NCBI GenBank assembly: GCA_024276815.1 | Contig: JAJRWM010000110.1 | Coordinates: 1 to 9,591 of the forward strand | Direction: 5' to 3' | Length of the DNA stretch: 9,591 bases | From: a bacterium | GTDB taxonomy: Bacteria > JACRDZ01 > JAJRWM01 | Shown here: in pieces, positions 1 to 6,166 of the stretch | Layout: each line of letters starts with the position of its first letter | How positions within the stretch are numbered: position 1 is the first letter of the stretch | Program-made: the position numbers and the translations under genes | The notes under the pieces: generated by a model | What the model saw: only the letters and a program-made list of their open reading frames with translations | What the model was told of the DNA's origin: nothing | Databases searched by the model: none

Positions 1-122
1 GCTTCAACAACCAGCCGGGACTGCGAGACGCCAATCTCACTCAAACCAATGTCCCGCCAACCGTAATAAGTATGCTTTTCGCCGCAGGTCTTACCATGGC
101 GCACCAAAACCAAGCGGGTCAT
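1..122 (-). CDS. cobC: Alpha-ribazole phosphatase-like histidine phosphatase, N-terminal part
   Basis: Only the first 40 codons are in the window; the gene runs off the left edge. The translation begins MTRLVLVRHGKT, the phosphate-binding RHG motif of the histidine phosphatase (phosphoglycerate mutase-like) superfamily with the catalytic His at residue 9. It continues with YYGWRDIGLSEIG, matching the family's 'G..D..LSe.G' segment. In this family CobC removes the 5'-phosphate from alpha-ribazole phosphate (or from adenosylcobalamin phosphate) during nucleotide-loop assembly of cobalamin. The ATG overlaps the cobO stop codon (TGATG), so translation is probably coupled. The specific role is inferred from the cobO neighbour, since this superfamily has many substrates. 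The residue after RHG is Lys where Glu is more usual. Confidence 0.78.
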   Translation of the reverse strand, partial: MTRLVLVRHGKTCGEKHTYYGWRDIGLSEIGVSQSRLVVE

Positions 123-667
123 CAAAACTCGATTCCCTTTCTGGCGGAAAGACCTTCGTAATAGGGATGCTTCTTCAAATCCATCTTGGTAACCAGATCG
201 GCGGCGTTAATAATTTTCTCAGAAGCGTTTCTTCCCGTCAAGATAAGCTCGGTAGATTCATGTTTTACTTTAACAAGCTCCAGAATATCATCATCATTAG
301 CGTAATTATTGTTGACTACGTTGAGGATTTCGTCCAAAACAACCAGATCAAACCCGCTCTCTTCCAGGAGTTCCCTGGAATACACCAACGACTCTTTAAT
401 ACTTTTCAGGAATTTATCCTGATACTCAGGCCCTTTCCCGGGAAATATCAGCGGACACTCCTGATTATCAAAGCGGATTATTTTCACACCCAGCGTTTCC
501 AGTGATTTTAACTCGCCGCTAAAACTGCTTTTGCGCTTTAAAAACTGAACCAGACAGCAACTCAAACCCTGCCCGACAGCGCGTACAATCAACCCAACAG
601 CGGCGGTAGTCTTGCCCTTGCCATTACCAGTATAAACCTGAACAATCCCTTTTTTTAATTTAGTCAT
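122..667 (-). CDS. cobO: Cob(I)yrinic acid a,c-diamide adenosyltransferase (CobO/BtuR/CobA family)
   Basis: The 181-residue product has the length and motifs of the CobO/BtuR family. It shows a P-loop GNGKGKTT at residues 14-21, LVQFLK, the Walker-B-like segment VVLDEI around residue 110, ILTGRNA, ADLVTKM, and an ending close to the family's HP(Y/F)..G..A.KGIE. The enzyme transfers the 5'-deoxyadenosyl group of ATP to reduced cobalt of a corrinoid in the cytoplasm, making the coenzyme form. The ATG at 667 follows GGA about nine bases upstream. Its TGA stop shares one base with the cobC start. It lies downstream of the B12 importer genes in the same direction but is separated from them by the HEPN island. 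The sequence looks intact. Confidence 0.95.
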   Translation of the reverse strand: MTKLKKGIVQVYTGNGKGKTTAAVGLIVRAVGQGLSCCLVQFLKRKSSFSGELKSLETLGVKIIRFDNQECPLIFPGKGPEYQDKFLKSIKESLVYSRELLEESGFDLVVLDEILNVVNNNYANDDDILELVKVKHESTELILTGRNASEKIINAADLVTKMDLKKHPYYEGLSARKGIEF

Positions 668-703
668 AATTTAATTCCAATCAAAATATTTTAAAGGCAT
701 ATT

Positions 704-770
704 AGAGGCGTTTTTCTGGGGGACACCTTTTTGGCAAAAAGGTTCTCCCCCAGACCCCCTTCCAAAAACT
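704..770. repeat. Hairpin repeat, left copy
   Basis: Non-coding element with strong dyad symmetry. The outer arms ctggggga (716-723) and tcccccag (746-753) enclose the inner arms cctttttg (726-733) and caaaaagg (735-742). It is flanked by agaggcgt on the left (704-711) and ccttccaaaaact on the right (758-770). The pattern of C/G-run arms around a pyrimidine-tract hairpin is that of dispersed intergenic REP-like repeats found in many bacterial genomes. It sits between the HEPN gene and cobO. It has no clear U-tract in either direction, so I do not call it a terminator, though it could form RNA structure. Confidence 0.72.
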
Positions 771-771
771 C

Positions 772-1461
772 TTAAATTATTAATTTTGCCAAATTTATTT
801 TATTATCTTCTTTGATACACTCTATCGTCTTAACAAACAAATTCAATAAACCTTTAATATTCTCCACAAAGTCAGTGGATGTAATACAGCCACTAAGTCC
901 TACAACAACACTTGGATTATTGCTATCACCTATACTAAAAATTGGATACTCAACTTTATTTTCTGTCTTTTCGTTCCTGTCAACACGAAGCCCTGGAGAA
1001 CTAGGCAAATAACTATGAGTTATATCATTTCTCAGCTTATTCGCTTTCATATAAACCCTATCATTAACTATCTTTTTTAAACAATCAGATAAATTCTTAT
1101 TATTAGATTTTAATTTTTCGCATTCTACCGCTGGCTTGAAATATACCTTGTCTAATTTTAAATCATATAAAACATTCAGCAAATGCCCAACTGAATCCCA
1201 AGCTGAAAATATTTTATAGTAGAAAACGTCAACATAGTAATCAAATTGACTTTTAATCGAAAAATGCTTGGCTTCAAAATCTGGAAAATATCTATTAGCG
1301 TTGCTATCAAGCCATTTTTTATCAGGAATTCCCATTTCATAATAAAACATAAGCATTACAAAACTTTTTTTAACACCAGATAACCTATGAATAAGATGCA
1401 ATACACAGCTTTCCATTTCTATATTCTCAATTAAATGATTAGAAGAATTCGGATCATCCAT
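772..1461 (-). CDS. HEPN-domain protein, Cthe_2314-like
   Basis: The product has 229 residues, is mostly helical in character, and has no signal peptide or membrane segment. Near residue 143 is LRNDITHS, the R-x4-H motif that forms the ribonuclease active site in many HEPN-domain proteins. The upstream helix containing SAWDSVGHLLN also fits the Cthe_2314-like HEPN family as I recall it. HEPN proteins are often RNA-cleaving toxins or defence effectors; activity here is inferred. The gene is visibly more AT-rich than its cobalamin neighbours, has a weak ribosome site at the ATG, and lies between inverted hairpin repeats, all suggesting acquisition. An internal ATG at 1416 is an alternative start. 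No full-length partner such as a MNT-type nucleotidyltransferase antitoxin is present beside it. Confidence 0.75.
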   Translation of the reverse strand: MDDPNSSNHLIENIEMESCVLHLIHRLSGVKKSFVMLMFYYEMGIPDKKWLDSNANRYFPDFEAKHFSIKSQFDYYVDVFYYKIFSAWDSVGHLLNVLYDLKLDKVYFKPAVECEKLKSNNKNLSDCLKKIVNDRVYMKANKLRNDITHSYLPSSPGLRVDRNEKTENKVEYPIFSIGDSNNPSVVVGLSGCITSTDFVENIKGLLNLFVKTIECIKEDNKINLAKLII

Positions 1462-1508
1462 ATTAATTGTAAATTTTCTTTCTAATTTTAGACCATCAGT
1501 GCCTATGT

Positions 1509-1598
1509 TTAACTTACTAATTGATGGGTTTGTAATATTCTATTCCAATCATCTTTAGTGGGATACTCATGGAGTAGATAAATTGGATGTTCTTTCAT
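1509..1598 (-). CDS. Possible 29-residue small protein or gene remnant upstream of the HEPN gene
   Basis: A short open frame starts at ATG 1598 and ends at TAA 1509-1511, encoding MKEHPIYLLHEYPTKDDWN followed by RILQTHQLVS. A purine-rich stretch (AAAGGGATGG) lies 6-15 bases upstream. The stop is 47 bases before the HEPN start, so the two could be cotranscribed. The composition looks protein-like, but the length allows no family call. It could be a small partner of the HEPN protein, a leader peptide, or a fragment of a decayed gene. I cannot choose between these. Confidence 0.25.
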   Translation of the reverse strand: MKEHPIYLLHEYPTKDDWNRILQTHQLVS

Positions 1599-1639
1599 TG
1601 TTTTCCATCCCTTTCTATCCTAATTTAATCCTTCTTTTC

Positions 1640-1750
1640 TTACAATTCATCTTCTCTAACTAATTCAGGCTCTTGTCCTTCAGCATACAGTACTAAAAAC
1701 CCCCACTTTCGTTTCAAATACCTAAAGTTTTTGGGGGAAGGTTTGGAAAC
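1640..1750 (-). pseudogene. Possible C-terminal remnant of an unidentified gene
   Basis: On the minus strand a frame opens inside the hairpin repeat and runs to TAA at 1640-1642. Its last residues read FRYLKRKWGFLVLYAEGQ then EPELVREDEL, a sequence with ordinary protein composition and no good ATG or ribosome site. A TTG at about 1717 is the only plausible start. The upstream part is cut by a stop within the repeat (TAG at 1751-1753). The simplest reading is the truncated end of a gene whose front was lost or replaced when the repeat arrived. The family is not recognised and a chance open frame is possible. Confidence 0.25.
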
Positions 1751-1802
1751 CTACTTTTTTTTCGAAAAAAGGGGTTTCCAAGGTTTTTCCCCTCACGCCT
1801 CT
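1726..1802. repeat. Hairpin repeat, right copy, inverted relative to the left copy
   Basis: The element shows nested dyads: gggga (1734-1738) with tcccc (1788-1792), ttggaaacc (1743-1751) with ggtttccaa (1773-1781), and a central T-run/A-run pair around cg at 1763-1764. It begins agtttttggggg on the inner side and ends acgcctct (1795-1802) on the outer side. Both ends match the left copy at 704-770 in opposite orientation, although the hairpin cores have diverged. It lies just after the receptor gene and could also attenuate read-through from it, but no clear U-tract terminator is seen. Confidence 0.68.
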
Positions 1803-1822
1803 GACTTTCTATCATTTGCCTT

Positions 1823-1882
1823 TCATCCTTTGAAGTCCCAGTTTACGCCTAGTTTTATGTCACGTTCCGGCGCCGGGAATCA
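1823..1882 (-). pseudogene. In-frame TGA and orphaned C-terminal tail of the TonB-dependent receptor
   Basis: Codon TGA (1880-1882) follows NYETRK. The same frame then stays open for 18 codons, FPAPERDIKLGVNWDFKG, before a second TGA at 1823-1825. This is what the end of a TonB-dependent receptor should look like: a 'FPAP.R' turn followed by a last beta-strand with alternating hydrophobic residues closing in an aromatic (W-D-F). The stop therefore replaces one codon, most easily GGA (Gly) or TGG (Trp) by one base change. Whether it is a real mutation, suppressed, or a base-call error cannot be told from one sequence. Confidence 0.85.
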
Positions 1883-3679
1883 TTTGCGCGTTTCATAGTT
1901 TTCGTTATACAGGTTAGTGGCTTTCAGGAATATTTCCAGGGTAATGATCCGTAAGGCCAGTGTCGCGTTGGCCACGTTGTATGCTGGCAGTGTTTTTTTG
2001 TTTTCGGTGTCGATATTTCTGCTTCCGACGCTTTCAGTACCATAGATCATTTTAAGTGTCAGGTCATCTTTGAAATAGTTATTTTCGAATTTCACCTGGT
2101 AATCGGCGTAGTAAGCTGGCTGATAGACCAGTGTTTTGCCGGTATTTTTATAAGTTGCTGTTTGATTTATGTAGCTAACTTTACCTGAAAGCACTGAAAA
2201 CGCCTTGATTTCGGCCAGCGTTTCCAGGCCGCTGTGCCTGACATCGGTGTTGCGTACCTGGTTATTCAATCGTTCGATCTTGTTTCTGGTCTCTCCTGTG
2301 TAATAGGCAACGGAGGCGGTCAAGATATCCCCCACGCCCTGGATTAAGCTTATATCGGACATTTGACCGCTTGCCGGCTCCAGTTCGTCATCACCGTATC
2401 CGCCATACAGATCGTCAAACGCCGGCAACTGATACCCTGAGCCGGTCGAGGCGGATATTTTAGTATGATTGAATGGAGTCAGGCAAATATTCACTTTCGC
2501 TGAAGATTGGTCGCCAAATTTTGAATGATTATCGATTCGCCAGCTTCCCGTCAACGCCAAAGAATCCTTGTATTTGATCTTTTTTTGGATAAAATATCCG
2601 GTATCGCTGAAAATCGTTTTGTCCTTAAACTCGCTGTTGTAGCGTTCCGAGTAGCTTTCCACGCCCAGGCTGAAGACATCAGCCACGCTGCCCTTTACCG
2701 ATACGCCCCGCAGTTGATTAAAGGTGAGGGGGGGATCATTATTTAATTCCTCGCCAACCTTTTTCAGGCTGTCATCGCCGAAATATTTTCCTTGAAGAGA
2801 GAATTTAGCGCCAAAGCTTTGTTCGTATGAAACGGAGAAAAATTCCGTGGTCAGCTTTTCCCGGAAATCATCATAGGTGGACTCCTGCCCGTCGATATCG
2901 GCTCCCGGCAGCCCTCTTTCGCTTTCGTACCTGCTTCCGGAGACGCCCAAATAACCATCAGGAACTATCTCCACCCAGGTATTAACGCCACCGCCACGGG
3001 ATTTATAATCACTGTTGAACCGGGTACGCTCTTCATGGTTTTTATAATAACGGTAGCTCTTCACTTGGGAATCATGAGCGGAAAAGCTGTAGGCGAGCCG
3101 CCCTTTTTTCTGCGCCCCCTTCACCCGATAGGTCTCCCTCTGATAATTTCCCCAAAAAGTCGAGATACGGGTCTCCAATATTTCATTAACTGGCCTTAAC
3201 GTTCTGATATTAATCGCTCCGCCTATGGCGCCGGCGCCGTAAATTGCTGAAACCGGCCCTTTCATCAGTTCAATCCGATCGATCATTTCCACTGGCAACA
3301 GGTCCCATCGTTGAGTCATATTTAACCGTGAGCCATTTGAGAGCGCGAGCGTTTCCCCGTTACCGCCTCCACCACGCAAGTTGAGTATTGCCGGGAATCC
3401 CAATCCACCGGATCGCTCAATCCTGACTCCGGATTGTAATTTAATAATTTCTCCGGGACGCTCCGGATACAGGTCCTGAGCATCAGTCCAGGTTATTATT
3501 TTAGCGGCTGTCGTTAATTGACCAGGCCCACCACAAGCTAACGGAGAAACTGATTTTACAGCCGTGTCAGAGAGAGCGGTAGCTTCTTTCATATCGGCAA
3601 CTTCCAGAGCATATGAGGTTGTCGCGAGGCCAACGGACAACAGAATGAGGATAAATAACAGGTGACTTTCACGAGACAT
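1880..3679 (-). CDS. btuB: TonB-dependent outer-membrane receptor, probable corrinoid receptor, truncated at the C-terminus
   Basis: The 599-residue product has an N-terminal signal peptide (residues 1-25, cleavage near SYA-LE) and a plug domain with PGEIIKLQSGVRIE, LNLRGGGGN, IDRIELMKGPVSAIYGAG and GGAINIRT. The rest is long beta-barrel sequence ending in the typical 'NLYNENY' segment. Such receptors bind a ligand such as B12 or a siderophore and import it using TonB energy. The ATG lies 11 bases inside the end of the ATPase gene, so translation is probably coupled. Position directly after btuF-btuC-btuD and before cobO suggests a corrinoid substrate. The specificity is inferred from context; a siderophore or heme receptor cannot be excluded. 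I see no clear TonB box, and the linker before the plug contains an unusual CGGPG. An in-frame TGA removes the last 18 residues, including the final beta-strand normally needed for outer-membrane insertion. Confidence 0.92.
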   Translation of the reverse strand: MSRESHLLFILILLSVGLATTSYALEVADMKEATALSDTAVKSVSPLACGGPGQLTTAAKIITWTDAQDLYPERPGEIIKLQSGVRIERSGGLGFPAILNLRGGGGNGETLALSNGSRLNMTQRWDLLPVEMIDRIELMKGPVSAIYGAGAIGGAINIRTLRPVNEILETRISTFWGNYQRETYRVKGAQKKGRLAYSFSAHDSQVKSYRYYKNHEERTRFNSDYKSRGGGVNTWVEIVPDGYLGVSGSRYESERGLPGADIDGQESTYDDFREKLTTEFFSVSYEQSFGAKFSLQGKYFGDDSLKKVGEELNNDPPLTFNQLRGVSVKGSVADVFSLGVESYSERYNSEFKDKTIFSDTGYFIQKKIKYKDSLALTGSWRIDNHSKFGDQSSAKVNICLTPFNHTKISASTGSGYQLPAFDDLYGGYGDDELEPASGQMSDISLIQGVGDILTASVAYYTGETRNKIERLNNQVRNTDVRHSGLETLAEIKAFSVLSGKVSYINQTATYKNTGKTLVYQPAYYADYQVKFENNYFKDDLTLKMIYGTESVGSRNIDTENKKTLPAYNVANATLALRIITLEIFLKATNLYNENYETRK

Positions 3680-4931
3680 CTTTTAGACTTAGCTCTTCCA
3701 GCGCTGAGAATAATTCCGCGGCGTTAGCCAACTCAACGGCTCCATTTTTAATGATTTTTTGCCTTAGCATGGTAGCTTCTCCCTCAAGAAAATCATAATC
3801 TTGCTGAGCTTTAAGCAAATAGACCTGCTTCCCCATCCCCAGAGCTTCACTCACCGCTAGCAAATTTAACTTGTTACCGGTCCCGAAAGCGACTCTCCCC
3901 ATAATCACGACATCGGATTGACTTATACTTTTTAGATTTCTATTATAATTATATTCGGAGATGGGGGAAAACGGTTTCTCGGTTACTACCTCAACCCCCA
4001 ATGATTTCGCAGTCTCACAGTCCGAGTCACCGGAATTAAGCACGCCGCAGGTCACCTGGTGTCCCATAATGATCAGCTTTCTCATCAGGTTGGCGATACT
4101 CCCTCCCCCGCCGACCAGATGGATTTTCAAGGGCAAAAAATCAGCGGCGTCCTGAAAATACTGACTTTTCAGGATTATTCGGGGACGATCAGTAATTGGG
4201 TGGGGTTCGATCATAACTTCAGTTTCATAGACCTCCTCGAGTGTTTTTTCGGTCAGGACTTCGTTAGGCGTACCGATCATATAAATCTTGCCGTTTTTCA
4301 ACATAATCAGGCGGTCGCAATACAGAGAAGCCAGGTTAAGATCATGGGAAATTGTCATAATAGTCAGATTATCTTCGACATTAAGCTTTTTCAGCAGGTC
4401 ATATATCTCAACCTGGTGATTGATATCCAAAAAGGCTGTCGGTTCATCCAGGAGAATCATTTGCGGCTCCTGGGTAAGCGCTCTGGCAATCATCACCCGT
4501 TGAGTTTCGCCACCGCTGAGTTCGTTAATATAGCGCTCCGCGAGATGCTTGACGTCGGTCAGGGCCATCATTTCTTTAGCGATCCGGACATCTCGCGGCG
4601 TTTCCCAGCGCACGCCTCCCAGGTAGGGCATCCGTCCCATCATGACCACGTCTTCCACCAGGAAAGAAAAACTCACGGTCGTGTTTTGCGGCACGACGGC
4701 AAGTATTTTAGCCAAATCTTTTCTCTGATAGCTTGCCAGCGACCGCCCGGCAATCCTCACTTCGCCATTACGAGGCGGCAAAACGCCGCTTATTGCCCGA
4801 AACAGCGTTGTTTTACCGGAACCATTCGGTCCGATGACGCCGACAAACTCACCCCTGGCGACAGCCAGGCTGATATTCTCAAGAATAATTTTGTCAGCGT
4901 ATCCACACGCCAGGTTATTAGTATTTAACAT
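3669..4931 (-). CDS. btuD: Corrinoid/siderophore-type ABC importer ATPase fused to a C-terminal Rossmann-like domain
   Basis: Residues 1 to about 255 are an FecE/BtuD-type ABC ATPase: Walker A GPNGSGKT (34-41), Q-loop Gln82, signature LSGGE (138-142), Walker B MILLDE (158-163) and switch His196. It would power the BtuC permease. The protein is 420 residues, about 160 longer than a usual BtuD. Residues about 268-420 form a second domain that starts with a beta-strand and glycine loop, KIHLVGGGGS (274-278). It continues with GVLNSGDSD (296-304), EKPFSPIS (318-325) and DVVIMGRVAFGTGN (340-353). The layout resembles a nucleotide-binding Rossmann or SLOG-type fold. I have seen this extension in other anaerobes' BtuD-like proteins but know no function. 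The start is supported by GGGTG five bases upstream of the ATG. The substrate is inferred from the neighbours. Confidence 0.92.
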   Translation of the reverse strand: MLNTNNLACGYADKIILENISLAVARGEFVGVIGPNGSGKTTLFRAISGVLPPRNGEVRIAGRSLASYQRKDLAKILAVVPQNTTVSFSFLVEDVVMMGRMPYLGGVRWETPRDVRIAKEMMALTDVKHLAERYINELSGGETQRVMIARALTQEPQMILLDEPTAFLDINHQVEIYDLLKKLNVEDNLTIMTISHDLNLASLYCDRLIMLKNGKIYMIGTPNEVLTEKTLEEVYETEVMIEPHPITDRPRIILKSQYFQDAADFLPLKIHLVGGGGSIANLMRKLIIMGHQVTCGVLNSGDSDCETAKSLGVEVVTEKPFSPISEYNYNRNLKSISQSDVVIMGRVAFGTGNKLNLLAVSEALGMGKQVYLLKAQQDYDFLEGEATMLRQKIIKNGAVELANAAELFSALEELSLKDVS

Positions 4932-4980
4932 TTATCACCCAATTTTTCTTAAAGCAAATTTCCGCTCAAGCATAATATCG

Positions 4981-5015
4981 TTGTGCGGAGTGAAACGACA
5001 AAGCAATCTCGATAA
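4981..5015. repeat. Decayed dispersed intergenic repeat fragment
   Basis: The minus strand here reads ttatcgagattgctttgtcg followed by tttcactccgcacaa. It closely resembles the widespread intergenic repeat whose core is 'GAGATTGCTTCGTCGCTTCGCTCCTCGCAATGA', known from many environmental bacterial genomes. It has several changes and only one arm, so it is probably an old fragment. It lies in the 175-base gap (4932-5106) between btuC and the ATPase gene. Otherwise that gap shows no gene. Confidence 0.5.
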
Positions 5016-5106
5016 TCGTGCGTTTCCGCTGGCGGCAACGAATCAGTCGTTTGCGCTAATTTCCGGGCGGCCACCACTTGCTACCAAACATATACCCGTT
5101 TTATAC

Positions 5107-6132
5107 CTATATCGATATCAATTTGCGCCTGCGCTTCAGTAAATAGATGAAAAACGGCACGCCAATCATAGCCGTTACCACACCAACCGGTAACTCCGCC
5201 GGCGACATGATAACCCTCGCCAAGGTATCAGTTATTACCAAAAAAATAGCTCCGCCCAACGCCGAAGCCGGTAACAACAAACGATGGTCAGGACCAAAGA
5301 TTATCCTCATTAAATGCGGCACCATAAGACCAACAAAACCAATCAGACCGCTGACGGTCACCGCGATACCGGTTAACACTGAAGCGACGATAAAAACGAT
5401 TATCTTCACCTTTTCCGCCTCAACGCCTAACCACAAAGCGTTTTCTTCCCCCATCTGCATAACATTAAGCGCCATTGCAAACCAAAACAGTATAACCAGG
5501 CTGACCAAAAAACTCAAGCTGACAAAGATTATCTGGCTGTACTCAACACTTTGGATTTGCCCCATTAACCAGATAGTGATACGGTGTACCTGCTCCGGTC
5601 GAGAAATGGAGATGATAAACATGCTAGCCGCCGAGAAAAAGGAATTTATCATCACGCCGGACAAAATCAGGGTAAAAGTCGGGAACTTACCGCTTACCCG
5701 GGAGATATTGAGAACCAGGAAAATACTCAACAAAGCACCAAAAATAGCGAAAAATGAAACCGGGTTCAAAATACCAAGCGTAACGTCAAGTCCCAGGGCA
5801 AACGCCAGGGTAGCGCCAAACGCCGCGCCGCTGCTGGCTCCTAAAATGAACGGACTACCCAGAGGATTCCTCAAAATCGCCTGAAAGACCACGCCGGCCA
5901 CAGCGAGACAGGCTCCGACCAGCGCGGCGATCAAAACACGCGGTAGACGCACCTGGAAAATAATAACAGCGGCGGTGTCGCTTCCATCCCATCCTTTTAA
6001 CAGCAAATAGTTAACCAGCGATAGCGGGTTCACCCAAGTTGGCCCCACACAAATAGCGACAGCGATGCTGGCTATCAGGATCGAGCTTAGCAAAGTAATT
6101 ATCAGAAGCCGGGAATAGCTTTTGGAAGTCAT
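5107..6132 (-). CDS. btuC: ABC importer permease of the FecCD/BtuC family
   Basis: The 341-residue polytopic inner-membrane protein is of normal family length, with about nine or ten hydrophobic segments. Family hallmarks are RLPRVLIAALVGACLAVAG near residue 65, FQAILRNPLGSPFILGASSG shortly after, and the C-terminal GLIGFVGLMVPHLMR loop that contacts the ATPase, followed by LPVGVVTAMIGVPFF. As a homodimer it forms the translocation channel for a corrinoid delivered by the binding protein. It starts 34 bases after btuF and has a good ribosome site (GAGG five bases before the ATG). The family also serves siderophores and heme, so the substrate comes from context. The sequence looks intact. Confidence 0.94.
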   Translation of the reverse strand: MTSKSYSRLLIITLLSSILIASIAVAICVGPTWVNPLSLVNYLLLKGWDGSDTAAVIIFQVRLPRVLIAALVGACLAVAGVVFQAILRNPLGSPFILGASSGAAFGATLAFALGLDVTLGILNPVSFFAIFGALLSIFLVLNISRVSGKFPTFTLILSGVMINSFFSAASMFIISISRPEQVHRITIWLMGQIQSVEYSQIIFVSLSFLVSLVILFWFAMALNVMQMGEENALWLGVEAEKVKIIVFIVASVLTGIAVTVSGLIGFVGLMVPHLMRIIFGPDHRLLLPASALGGAIFLVITDTLARVIMSPAELPVGVVTAMIGVPFFIYLLKRRRKLISI

Positions 6133-6166
6133 ATTTTCCTCATAAAAAACGCGAAGCGATATTTCC

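Larger units (their letters stand above)
1462..1879. other. Gap between receptor gene and HEPN gene
   Basis: This 418-base stretch holds, from the right: the former C-terminal tail of the receptor gene (1823-1879), the right hairpin repeat (about 1726-1802), an open tail that may be a remnant of a protein C-terminus (1640-1750), and a 29-codon open frame (1509-1598). I see no tRNA, riboswitch or convincing intact gene in it. Apart from the receptor tail and repeat it is strongly AT-rich, like the HEPN gene. Confidence 0.6.

Noticed and set aside
716-753. Rho-independent terminator after the HEPN gene
   Set aside because: The stem is strong, but no U-tract follows it in the minus-strand direction (A-rich instead).
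704-1802. Complete insertion sequence
   Set aside because: The enclosed gene is not a transposase and no target-site duplication is seen, so only a repeat-bounded island is claimed.
1726-1802. CRISPR-type repeat array
   Set aside because: There are only two diverged, inverted copies a kilobase apart, without spacers.
1880-1882. Selenocysteine at the receptor TGA
   Set aside because: TonB-dependent receptors are not known selenoproteins and no convincing SECIS-like hairpin follows the codon.
4059-5884. Long plus-strand open frames across the btuC and ATPase genes
   Set aside because: They are antisense shadows of well-conserved minus-strand genes and match no family.
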